NCBI GenBank assembly: GCA_016946835.1
Contig: JACVTC010000045.1
Span: forward strand, 900,501 to 964,500
Direction: 5' to 3'
Length of the DNA: 64,000 nucleotides
Source of the DNA: Neocallimastix lanati (nom. inval.)
Taxonomy: Eukaryota > Neocallimastigomycota > Neocallimastigomycetes > Neocallimastigales > Neocallimastigaceae
Each line of letters begins with the position of its first letter. Within the stretch, counting starts at the first letter, position 1. Made by a program: the position numbers and the translations under genes. Of the stretch, positions 36,178 through 47,492 are shown piece after piece. The notes beneath the pieces were generated by a model, which was given only the letters and a program-made list of their open reading frames with translations, was not told the DNA's origin and searched no databases.

Positions 36178-38314
36178 TCCTTTAATAATAATCCGTATTA
36201 TCAATATAATAACAATAGGTCAAATAATATTCAAATATTAGACAATAATACTCAAATAAATGAAAATAATATACCAAGTAAAAACATTCAAATAAAAAAT
36301 AAAAGAACATATAACAAAAGAAGAAACAACAATATTAACAACACCAAAAATATTAATAATAATCAAAACAAAGATTATAATAATATAGAATCTCAAGATA
36401 ATAACATTAACAACAACGACAATAATAATAACAATAACACAAGCAACGATAACACAAACAGCAACAACAACACTACCAACAGCAATAATAACAAAATAAA
36501 TAATAATATTAATAAAAACGACAATATGATCACTGTCAGTAATAAAAACAATCATAATAATTCAAATATAGACAGATATAATTAAAACAATAATAACGAT
36601 AACAACAATGAACAACGAATCATTAATAACTTAACGAAAAACAAATTATTTAACATAGAATCTTCCATACATTTAGGAAAAAGAAATAGAAATGAAAACT
36701 TCATATTAAATTCAAATAACAAAAAACAAAAATCATTAAAAGAATTACGCGAACCAAATAATTATGATGATATCTTTAATTTAAATGATAAAAATGAATG
36801 GTTAAAATCAGTCGATAATGAACTCGACAATATGAAAAATCTAAAAGTATATGAAACAATTGATAAAATACCTAAGAACGCAAACTTAATATCATCAAGA
36901 TGGATTTTCAAATTCAAACGAAACTCAAATGGAGAAATAAAGTGGTGCTAAGTGGAATAATAAATTAAACGGCTATCTAATAAAAATTGTATATAAAAGA
37001 CTTATAAGTGAACCTTGTCTGTACGTTAAATTCAATAAAGGAAAACTTTTAAGTATGTTAGCTATATATGTGGATGATATTTTAATATCAGGATCAAAGA
37101 AAACAATAGAAAGTGTAAAATTATTAATTGAGAAAAAGTTCAAAATGAAAGATATAGGTAAAGTTGATTATATTATTGGAATAAAATTTATAAAACATAA
37201 AAATGGTTACTTTTTACATCAACCCAGATATATAGATGAATTACTTTCTAAGTTTAATATGAAAATATTAAACAAATTATGCACCTCTTAGAATTATGAC
37301 TCCAATTGAAAATGAAGATCTTAGGAAGGTAAAAGTAGATGAAACAAAATATAGAAGATTAATAGGAAATTTATTATAACTCAGTATATGTACAAGACCC
37401 GACATTATCTTCTCTGTATCAAAAGCAGCTAGAAGGGCAAAGGAACCAAATATGGAAGACTGGAATAACGTAATGAGAATATTAAGATATTTAAAAGGAA
37501 CTAAAAAATATGGAATAAATTTCACAAATAATCCGAATGTTAAAGCGTATGTCGATTCGGATTACGGAGGTGACTTGGAAACTAGACGTTCAACAACAGG
37601 ATTCTTAATAACATTTGGTGGTGCACCAACAAGTTGGTGTTCAAAGTTACAAAAATCAATATCAACTTCAACAGCCGAGTCCGAATATTACAGTCTTAGT
37701 GAATGCGGTAAACAATGTATATGGTACTTAAATTTATTCGAAGAATTGAACTTAAATATTAAAAATATTGAAGTAAATGTTGACAATAAAGCAGCTATTT
37801 ATAACGCTACAAATCAAACTATCAACCCAAAAACTAAACATGTAGACATTAGGGTTCATTACATAAGAGAAATAGTCAAAGAAAATAAAATCTATCTTAA
37901 ATATATAAAATCTGAAAACAATCTCGCTGATGGGTTTACGAAGTATTTAAATGGAACATTAATGGATAAATTTAGAAATTCCTTATTAACAAAAATTGAT
38001 GATTTATATTTTATTTGAAATAATATAAATAAAAAATATGACATTTTAGGAAAGTCATATTTTAGGAGGAATGTTAGAATATAAAAAAAAAAATAAATAC
38101 TTAATAATTGACTTTAATATATTTTACCCAATCAGAATATTATTATATTTAAATAAAATTATAAAAGAAATAAAATGTAACCTTGTTAAAAATATATACA
38201 CTTTTGTAATTATAAAAAATAAAGATAAATAAAATTAAATATTAAGTATTATATATAAAATGCTATTCTAAAAATATATCTAATTTTATCAATATTTGTT
38301 TTTGGTGTTTAATA
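36178..38314 (+). mobile_element. Copia relic C, 5'-truncated copy of family B
   Basis: Nearly identical at nucleotide level to copia B from the Asn-rich spacer through RT (YVDDILISG near 37070) and RNase H (ends 38018), in the opposite orientation. It keeps the polypurine tract GGAGGAA and a 3' LTR at 38072-38314. The 5' LTR, leader, gag, protease and integrase are missing, and part of the RT region is absent. It is broken in several places. Close similarity to copia B indicates a fairly recent origin. Confidence 0.92.
38072..38314 (+). repeat. 3' LTR of copia relic C
   Basis: 243 bp, TGTTAGAATAT to GGTGTTTAATA. It differs from the two LTRs of copia B at only a handful of positions. Confidence 0.92.
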
Positions 38315-39760
38315 GTATTTGTTTAAATATTAATTTAATTTTTTAAAATTATTAAATATAATAAGAAACTTAAAAAGTAGAAATTTTCAAAATACATGAT
38401 TTAAAATGGTTTAAAAATATATTTTAACTAAAATAAAATATTTAAATTAATTTTATTTTATTATTTGTTAATAATATTTTTATACTTTTATTTTTTAAAA
38501 AATAAAAAAGATTATTTAATAATTATATAAATTTAATTTGATATATGAAGAAATTTTCTGGTTTTAAATTTGGTATTGTCATTTATTGTATTATGATTAA
38601 TTTTTATATTACTAATAATGGTTTTTAAAATTATAAATGAAAATTGAAAAAATTAACCAGTAATTCTTTATAATATGTTAATTTTTTTAAATATAATTAT
38701 ATATATAAAAAAGAAAAATTAAATTCAACTCATTCATACTAACCACAATCCATATGTATCCTATAATTTTAAATTAAAAATAAATATTTATTTTATTACA
38801 TAAAAATAAAGTCAATTGTTTTAGTGTAAATGATAATCACCCAACATATACTTTATATAATAAATAAATAAATTCATTGATAAAAATGGTATCTAAACTT
38901 TAAAAATTAATACAATACTTAATTTTTTTTTATAAAATATTTAAAAATTATTTATTAATACTTTTTATTATATATAAATTTAAAATATAATTTTTATAAT
39001 TTATTAATTAAAAATTTATTATTATTATTTAAAAAATGATATTCTTAATTAAAGTATTTGAATTAGAATTATAATATATTTATTTATTTTTATAATTAAA
39101 TTACTTATAAATATATAATAATTTAACAGAAAAATTTTATTTTTTTTATAATTTTTTATTATGAAATAAAAATATTATTAAATAAATCATTATAAAGTTA
39201 TTTTAAAAATTTAAATATTATAAATGAATTTATATTTTATATTAATAAAGAATTTAAAATTCTAAATTTTCAAAATAGTATTACTTTTAACTCCTTTATT
39301 AAATTATTGATAAATCAGTTAAATAGTTAAAATTAATAAAAAAGTATATATATAATTAAAATTTAACAAAAAAAAATATTTGTTTTTAATATATTTTAAA
39401 TATTTTTAAATTTTATAAAGTAAAAAAATTTATTACATAAAATTAATGATTAATTTAATATTATTTATATATTATTTATGTAATTTTATTATTTTTTGTA
39501 CTCTCAGCATATATAAGTATCTAAAGAATAATCAATTAATATTAACTTTGCTTTTTTTTTAATTATTAAATTTTTTAAAATTAAATTAAAAAATTGTAAC
39601 TTATTAATAAATCCAAAACATGATAGAAACCAAAAATGAGAATTATTATTAAATTTTACAAAAAAATAATAATAATAATAATAAAGAAAATTGTATAATT
39701 AAATGTAATAAAAATATTAAATTTGATATAAATATTATTAAATTTTTTTTTATTCAAAAT
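38315..39760. other. AT-rich intergenic stretch, nothing recognised
   Basis: Near-pure A/T, with a short AAT microsatellite near 39665-39685. Confidence 0.5.
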
Positions 39761-40720
39761 TTATTTTTGGTCCATATCTTTTATTTTCTTGAAATAATTT
39801 ATAGTTTTTAGTAGTCCTTCTCTCAACTGGATGACTGGTTCCCATTTTAATTTTTCCTTTGCTAACGATATATCTGGTCTTCGTTTGCATGGGTCGTCCA
39901 TAGGTAATTCTTTATATATCATTTTACTTTTTGATTCTTTAATTAGTTCCAAAATTATTTCTGCTAATTCCTTTATTGTAAATTCATTTGGATTTCCTAA
40001 ATTAATAGGTCCATGAAAAGTGTCATCAGTATCCATCACTTTTATCATTGCTTCAATTAAATCATCAATGTATTGGAAACTTCTTGTTTGTGAGCCATCG
40101 CCATATATAGTTTCATCTTGGTCATTTAGAGCTTGATTCACAAAATTAGTTATAACTCTTCCATCATCTTTTGCCATGTAAGGACCATAGGTATTAAAAA
40201 TACGAATAATTTTTACTTTCACTCCAAATTGATTAATATAATTAAAGCATAAAGTTTCAGCACTTCTTTTTCCTTCGTCATAGCAACTTCTAATTCCAAA
40301 ACAATTCACGTGGCCTCTATATCCTTCCTTTTGAGGATGTTCTAATGGATCACCATAAACTTCTGATGTACTCGCTTGTAGCATTTTACAATTATTTTTT
40401 TTTGCTAAATTTAACATATTAGTTGTTCCAATAAAACATGTATTAATGGTAAATAATGGATCTTTTTGATAATGAGGTGGTGAAGCAGGACATGCTAGAT
40501 TATATATTTGGTCTAATTTTTCTTCAATAGTTAAAGGTTCTATAATATTATGATTGATAAACTTAAAATTTTGATTCGTCATTAAAGGTTTTATATTTCT
40601 TATTTGTCCTGTGTATAAATTGTCTACGCAAATTATTTTATTGCCATCATTTAATAATCTTCTACAAAGATTTGATCCTATAAATCCTGCACCTCCAGTT
40701 ATCAATATAGTTTTACCCAT
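39761..40720 (-). CDS. UXS: UDP-glucuronate decarboxylase / UDP-xylose synthase
   Basis: A single exon of 319 residues. It is an NAD-dependent SDR enzyme that decarboxylates UDP-glucuronate to UDP-xylose. The NAD site TGGAGFIGSN is at 8-17. The UXS-specific NLACPASPPHYQKDP is at 74-88, the catalytic STSEVYGDP at 117-125 and YDEGKR (Tyr147, Lys151) at 147-152. RIFNTYGP (173-180), GDGSQTRSFQYIDD and the end block RRPDISLAKEKLKWEP are family hallmarks and separate it from dTDP-glucose dehydratases. The short cytosolic form lacks the N-terminal Golgi anchor of animal UXS, so it resembles bacterial and soluble plant-type enzymes. It uses the product of the UGDH gene at 25309-27645. UDP-xylose is a glycan precursor and a known feedback inhibitor of UGDH. 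Confidence 0.93.
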   Translation of the reverse strand: MGKTILITGGAGFIGSNLCRRLLNDGNKIICVDNLYTGQIRNIKPLMTNQNFKFINHNIIEPLTIEEKLDQIYNLACPASPPHYQKDPLFTINTCFIGTTNMLNLAKKNNCKMLQASTSEVYGDPLEHPQKEGYRGHVNCFGIRSCYDEGKRSAETLCFNYINQFGVKVKIIRIFNTYGPYMAKDDGRVITNFVNQALNDQDETIYGDGSQTRSFQYIDDLIEAMIKVMDTDDTFHGPINLGNPNEFTIKELAEIILELIKESKSKMIYKELPMDDPCKRRPDISLAKEKLKWEPVIQLREGLLKTINYFKKIKDMDQK

Positions 40721-43640
40721 GTTAAAAAAATTATTTTTATATTTTATATAATATCAAGAAATAATTCCTATTTATATGTGAATTTTTATTATATATAAAG
40801 AAGCAATAATTAATTAATATTGCTCTTTAAAGAGTTTAATTAATTTTTAAAAATTAAATATATTTATTAAATATTTTTTTAATTCTATATTTTAGTTTTA
40901 AATTTAAATATATATATTTTAAATAATAAAATAAATTTTTATTAAATATAAAAATTAATATGTTATTTAATTTAAAATATTTTATGTTTAATTAATTTTT
41001 ATTAAAAAATATATAAAATAGTTCTATAAAAAAATTATAAACAGTTTAAAAATTTTTAAAAATAATTCATATAAATAAATATATTAACAATATTATTTGT
41101 ATAATTTAAATTATTTAAAATTAATATTGATAAATAAAAAAAAAAAATTTTATATATTTCATTTTTTATGTAATTTTTATCTTTATTTAAAAATATAACA
41201 TTGTTTAATGTAATTTTAAATTAAAAAAACTACAAAAAAAGAATTAATTATAAAAAATTAAGAAAACTTAAACTATACTAAAAAAATTTTTTATTTTAAA
41301 TTTTACTTTTCAATTTCAAATATTAAAAATAATTAATACATTTCCTGGTCATATAAAAATAATATTAATATATTATATTAATGTTATATAAAAATATTGT
41401 GCTGTTTTTATATTAATGATACTTTTTTATTTTTTTTATAATGTAAATAATACTTTTGATTTATTTTTTTAAATTATGCTTTTACTTTATTATTATTATT
41501 AAAAGAATAACAATTTATCCATATTTTAATATATCAACTATATCAATTTTAAAAATTTTAATAATAAATACTAGAGAAGAGTTTTTAAAATCTTAACAAT
41601 AACAGAAATTAATTCTATTTTAACAAATATTAACAATGTTGATTTAAATAATAAAACTTAATTACTTTAGTAATATTTTTTGTATTTAATAAAATAAAAA
41701 TTAATAAAATTTATTTATTTAAATAAGAAATTACTACCAATTATTGTTTGAAAATTAACTTAAATTGAAATATTATTTAATATAATAAATAAATTTTATT
41801 CATTGAAATAAAATATATTTTTTATTAATCAATAAAATAAATTATATATATAAATATTCGTATTTAGAAATATTATTTTTCTAAAATAAGAATAATATTT
41901 AAATAAAAAAAGTAAAACAAAAATTATTTATAATTAAATATTAAAGATGATGTTTAATTTATTTATAAAGTTTTGTTCAATTTTGTTCAATATAAGGGTT
42001 TAAATAAATATAATAAGTGGATCTTTTTTTTCTTGTTTTTGTTTATTTTATATTTTAAAAATAATATCAAATTTTGATGATTTCGATTAAAAATTATAAA
42101 ATAAATTAATTTACAAAGCAGATGAACAAATAAATTTATTTTAAGATTTAAAAATAAATAATCTTTTTATATTTATAAGCTAGAATTTTTTTAAAAGTTT
42201 TGTTTTTATAATTATTTAAACTGATAATTTCATAAATTTTAATTTTATTTTAAGGAGTGAATTACATATTTTATAATTCGAGAAGATAAACAAAGAAACC
42301 CAAATTTAAAATTTATGTTTAAAAAATAATTATTTAAGAATAAGATAATACAATTTAAAATTAAGATAATATAGAAAATTATTAAATTTATAGTTGAACA
42401 ATTCAATAAAATCTTTTATATAATATAAATTAAATTTTAAAATTTTAAATGTTTAATTTTATTATTCTTTATTTCTTTTAAAAACATAAATTGCAAATGA
42501 TCCTTTTTCGTATACTTTGCTTACATGCAATTGAATCTGAATTTCAATTATACAATTTAATATTCATTATCAAATTAGAATTTTTTATAAATTATTTTGA
42601 ATAATTAATATACTATGTTTTATAATAGAAAGAATTAATGGTATTTATATTTAATAAAAAATAATTAGAATATTAAAAGCTATTTAGAATTTTTTTTAAT
42701 TTATTTTCATTTTTTTTTTAAAAATAATAAAAAATTGATTACTAAACCTTATAAATAAGATAATTATTTAATGAATTTATATAATTAAAAAAAAATATTA
42801 TACTAAAACTATTATAAAAATATGTTATATTAATATTACATGTTTTATAAAGATTTTAAATTTAAAAAATTAATTAATTATTAGTAATCATTAAAGTTTC
42901 AAAGAAACTTTTTTTTGCATTAATATATTATAAATATAAAAATGTATGAATTTTTAAGCTTCAATAATAGATATATATTTGTAGAATTTCAAATATAAAA
43001 ATAGTTATTGATATTTTAAAATTAAAAATATATTAAAGCAAAAAAAAAAAAATGAATTTTTATAATAAACATAAATTCAATGAAGTAATTAATAATTAAT
43101 GATATTTGAAATATTAAAATAAAAATTATTATTATTACGTGTTAAATGATATTTTATAATTGTAATTATTATTTTGAATTCATTTTTAAATAGAAATAAC
43201 AAAATAACAACGTTATGAAAATAATTTATATAATTTTATATAATTAAATAATAATTAAAATCTAATATATAATAGTTTATATTTTTATTTTATTTTTATT
43301 TATATATTATTTTATTTTTTTTTTCATATTTATTTTTATATTTATTTTTATTTAATTTTTTTTTTAAATTTTATTTTATTTTTTTACATTATTTTTATTT
43401 TATTTAAATTTTATTTTTATTATATTTAATTTTTATTTTATGAATAATATAAAGTTTATTATGAAAACTTTTGAACTTTATATTTAGATTTATCTTTTAA
43501 ATTGTAATTATTTTATAAAAAAAGGGAGTTTTCTTTTTTTAGTATTCTAATTTTTTCATTTATTGGTTTCAATTAAATATGTAAAATTAATACTTAAAAT
43601 AAATAATTTTAAATAAATCTATATCTGATAACTAGAATTA
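40721..43640. other. Gene-poor AT desert
   Basis: Almost pure A/T over nearly 3 kb, including a TTTTA-type run near 43280-43440. No open frame with a recognisable domain on either strand, no LTR or LINE similarity noticed. Confidence 0.55.
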
Positions 43641-43683
43641 TTTGTTTATAAACATATAGCGGAACAAGGTTATAAGTATAAAG

Positions 43684-44815
43684 AAACCCTCCGGAAATTT
43701 TATAGGAAAAACTCTTGCTATGGAAATATAATGTCAGCCAGAAATGGTGAAGCATTCCTCCGGAATTGACACAAACAGGCTTAGGTAAATTATAAAATAC
43801 AACCCTCCGGAATATTTATAGGAAAAATTTATCTATGGAAATTAATTCTCAGGATTAGGAAAAAAGGAAACCCTACAGAAAATAATTAAAAAAAATTAGC
43901 TATAGAAGAAAAAGCCTCAGCCAGAGATAAGACTACTATCCTTCGGAATTATACTACCAGAAATTTGACAAAGAAAAATTATTAGGCTTTAAGTACAAAG
44001 AAACCCTACGGAATTTCCAAAGGAAAAACTTTTACCATGGAAAGAAATTCTCTACCAGTAGCAGTACTAAAACTCTCCGGATTTGACATTACCAAAAATT
44101 TTGCCATAGTAAAACAGAATCAGGTAAAATTTAAAAAACAACCCTCCGGATACTGTATAGTTTAGCTACAGAAATTAATTTTCAGGCTTAAGAAGAAGAG
44201 CAACCCTACGGAATATAATTAGTAAAAATCCAGGCATATAAGGAAAAACCTCAGCCAGAGATAAAATACAACCCTCCGGAATTATACTACCAGAAATTTG
44301 ACCAATAAAAATAAATCTAAGGCTCTAGGAAAAAAGCAACTATCCGGAAAATCATTACGAAACTCTTGCCAAAGAAAAGAAATCTTTAACCAGAGAAAAT
44401 ATATCAACCCTCCGGAACTTACCCTACCAGGAATTTTACTATAATAAAAAAAAGGTCAGGTAAATCTTATATCAAAACCCATTGTCAAAAATTTATCCAA
44501 AGAAATTAATTTTCAGGCTTAATAAATAGGTCAACCCTACGGAAATTTATTAAGAACAATCTAGCCATGGAACGAAAAACCTCAGCCAGAGATAAGACTA
44601 CAACCCTTCGGAACTATACTACCAGAAATTTGACCAACGAAAAATAATTCTCAGGCTTAAGGAAAAAAGCAACTTTCCATAGGAAAAACTCTTGCGAAAG
44701 AAAGAAATCCTTAACCAGAGTCAATATAACTACCCTCATGAATTAAGTCCACCATAGATTTAGCCATGGTAAAATAGTCTCAGGTAAATTACAAAGTACA
44801 ACCCTCAGTAAATTT
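43684..44815. repeat. 68-bp tandem array with ACCCTCCGGAA core, about 18 units
   Basis: Cores ACCCTCCGGAA, or CCCTACGG and CCCTTCGG variants, start near 43686, 43755, 43801, 43868, 43937, 44004, 44072, 44141, 44202, 44271, 44337, 44405, 44534, 44603 and on to about 44801, mostly 66-69 bp apart. Alternate units differ: one type carries AGGAAAAACTCTTGCCA, the other TATACTACCAGAAATTTG, so the higher-order period is about 136 bp. The array is by far the most GC-rich intergenic segment nearby. It has no coding frame. A shorter array in the opposite orientation is at 34940-35240 beside copia relic D. Confidence 0.85.
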
Positions 44816-44829
44816 TCTTCAAATTTTAA

Positions 44830-45905
44830 AAGAGTAGTTTTAAGTATAAAGATTTCATTGTTTATTTTTTGCAAAATTGAAATTAGTTTAATTTCAAAAT
44901 TTCAGTTGTTAGAATATGCTTTTTGGTTTATGACTTTAGAAACTATTTTAGAGATATTTTCAATTGTATTTATTAAAATTCTTATTTTTATAAAATTTTA
45001 AAATTTAAAATTTTCAAAATTTTAAAATCTTTCTCTCTAATATAAATTTATTATAATAAACTTTTAAATAAATAAACTGTATCTATTTGTAATAATAAAA
45101 TTATACAATTATTCATTTGTCCAAAGAAAATTATTTTGTAATTCATTTAACAACACTCTCTTTACCTTCTAATCTTCTGAACAATTAAATATTTGTTCAA
45201 TAACAAAGGAAAATAGTTTACTTTAGGATTTCAAATTTAAATCTCAATTTAAAGATTTCAAAATTTCAAAAGATGGATCTTAAAAAATTAAAAAATTTTA
45301 TCTGACTTGGAGTATATCCGACTAGGTAGCTCAGTTTTATTGGTTTCTGAAATAGTGAATAACGTCATTATGCTTTCATTACGATAGTCAATGGGACTCT
45401 TAATCTAAATCCCTATCTATATAATTAAATGAATATTAAATATAAATTTAAATACAATTAAAATAAATACCAATAGATATATAAATATAATATAAATAAA
45501 TTTATATATGATAATTAAATTTATTTGAATATACTAATAAATTTTTATTAATGAAATTTGTAGTAAATAAAAACAAAAAAAGATATGAAATGAAATTTAA
45601 AGTAAATAATGAAAAAAAAAAAGATATGGTTAAAAGAGTAGTATAAAGTATGATATTCATTAAATAGACTTGTTAGTAATCAATATATATAATATAAATA
45701 ATTAAGATATTAAAATAAATATAATATAAAATTAATCAAATAATTAAAATTTATACAAAGTTCTTATTTTTAAAAAATAATATTAAAGAAAACAATAATA
45801 TTTCATATTAATTATTAATATTTCTTTTTTATTAGTCATTTATATTCTTTAAAAATTTAAAGAGTATATCACTATAATTAAACTAATAAAAAAAAATAAT
45901 CTATT
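44830..45905. other. AT-rich stretch holding a tRNA-half-like sequence
   Basis: Apart from the tRNA-like patch at 45318-45406, nothing is recognised. Confidence 0.45.
45318..45406 (+). other. tRNA-Lys(CTT) 5'-half-like sequence, interrupted
   Basis: CCGACTAGGTAGCTCAG (acceptor and D-arm like) at 45318-45334, then some 58 bases of unrelated sequence, then GGGACTCTTAATCT (anticodon arm like) at 45393-45406. No variable loop, T-arm or 3' acceptor strand follows, so it is not a working tRNA gene. It may be the primer-site relic of a lost copia element. Confidence 0.4.
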
Positions 45906-45909
45906 ATTT

Positions 45910-46119
45910 TGTGAAAATTATAAATCTCCTTTTTTTATTATATAAGAATAAAGAATTGTATGTATGCATAATTTTATACTTTTTTATAGTATTTATAGTA
46001 AAAGTAATATGTGGCTTATTATTACTATTGGTCACATATCTTACACTAATATATTAATTCATATAACATTACTCCTTTAATTAATATAACTATAAATCTT
46101 TATATTTTTGTTTCTAACA
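45910..46119 (-). repeat. Solo LTR with 5-bp target duplication
   Basis: In element sense it starts TGTTAGAAACA and ends TTTTCACA (TG..CA). It is flanked by TATTT at 45905-45909 and at 46120-46124. It belongs to the family of 4293-4499. Intact duplication without internal sequence means the body was lost by LTR-LTR recombination. Confidence 0.8.
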
Positions 46120-46124
46120 TATTT

Positions 46125-47030
46125 ATTTGATATCAATTTATTTATAAATATTCAATTATAATTATTTAATAGGAAATTGTTAAATTTACCTATTAAATTT
46201 TACAATAATAATAAAATAATTGTTATTTTCTTTTATTGCATTTATTCAATAAAAAAAATTTTTTTATGTTCAAAACAATAAAAACGTTTTTTTTTTATAT
46301 AATAATTTATTTAAATTATAAATATTATAAAAGTTATTATTTTAAAGTATTTTTTTTTTATTATTATTAAAAAATATTCTTGCTAAGGCTAATTTTTAAA
46401 TAGAAAAATAAAACAAAATTTTATTATTAAAAAAAGAAATATAATAATAAATTTTAAGTTGTTTCTTTTTTATCTTTTTACTACTTTTTCTTGTAAAGTT
46501 TTTTATAAATACAAAATAAATATAATTTAATTATATTATATACATTTTTTTTAATTAATTATTATTATTTATTATTATTTATTATTATAAAGTATTAATG
46601 TATTATGATTAATTTTTTTTTTTTTAAATATTTTTTTATATATTATTTGTTGTTATTATTTGTGTCAATATTCATAAAATAAATTATTTTTTTCTTTTTG
46701 TATATTTCGTAGAATTAAAGTTTATTAAATAATAGCGTTAATGATATTCTGTAGATTAACAGTTTTATTATTTCTTTCATTCTAAAGTAAAATAAAAAAT
46801 AAAAATAAAAATAAAAAATAAATAGTTAATTATATGTTTCTTGTTCATTTAAAAAAAAAATAATAATAAATAAATAAATAAATAAAAGCTTTTATTTGTT
46901 ATTATATATTGAAAAAAAATTTTTTTCTTTATATACGATTATTCTTTTATTAAATAAAGAATAATTAATTATAAATAAAGGAAAAAAAAATAATTAAAAT
47001 TTATTTAATTAAAAAAAAAAAAGAAAATTT
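46125..47030. other. AT-rich intergenic stretch, 3' flank of the scaffoldin-like gene
   Basis: Low-complexity A/T; no gene seen. Confidence 0.5.
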
Positions 47031-47035
47031 AAAAT

Positions 47036-47449
47036 TCAATTACATGTTTGACAAGATTTCTTGATGTAATTATTACTGCACTTTTCATACTCCTCTACCA
47101 CATCAGTTAGTGACATATTTTGATGAGGAGGACATTGATTATTATTCAATACAGCAAAGGTTTCCTTATTCACATAGACATAGTTATTCTTTGTGAATTT
47201 GACTATCAATTAAAAATTAATAAAATTATGGAATTTATATAAAAAAAAATTATTAGTGATGGAATAATATTTTTTTTTTAAAAAATATTCAAGTGATATT
47301 ATTTTATGTCATTTTTTTTTTCTATTTTTTCTAAAACTATAAAATAAAATATAAATCCTCAAAAATAAAAACTACCAATTTATATTATCTTTTTTTCTTT
47401 TTAATTTATATAAATCTATACTTTTTTTTTTATTTGTTATTTCAAAAAT

Positions 47450-47492
<43 letters not shown>

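Noticed and set aside
5608-40720. Origin as an inserted giant-virus or bacterial contig
   Set aside because: AT-rich giant viruses also carry nucleotide-sugar clusters, but UGDH has eight exons, FkbM has an intron, and copia elements, LINEs and AT-only intergenic DNA run throughout, as expected of a nuclear genome.
39761-40720. dTDP-glucose 4,6-dehydratase
   Set aside because: The SDR motifs would allow it, but the NLACPASPPHYQ block and the RRPDISLAKEKLKWEP end are typical of UDP-glucuronate decarboxylase.
43684-44815. CRISPR array
   Set aside because: Units are whole tandem repeats with alternating types and no unique spacers, and the host is eukaryotic.
45318-45406. A functional tRNA-Lys gene
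   Set aside because: Only 5'-half pieces are present; no T-arm or 3' acceptor strand follows. No complete tRNA or rRNA gene was seen anywhere in the window.
43684-46119. A single copia element made of the 68-bp array, the tRNA-like patch and the LTR at 45910-46119
   Set aside because: The LTR has its own matching TATTT duplication on both sides, so it is a separate solo LTR, and the array orientation does not fit a minus-strand element.
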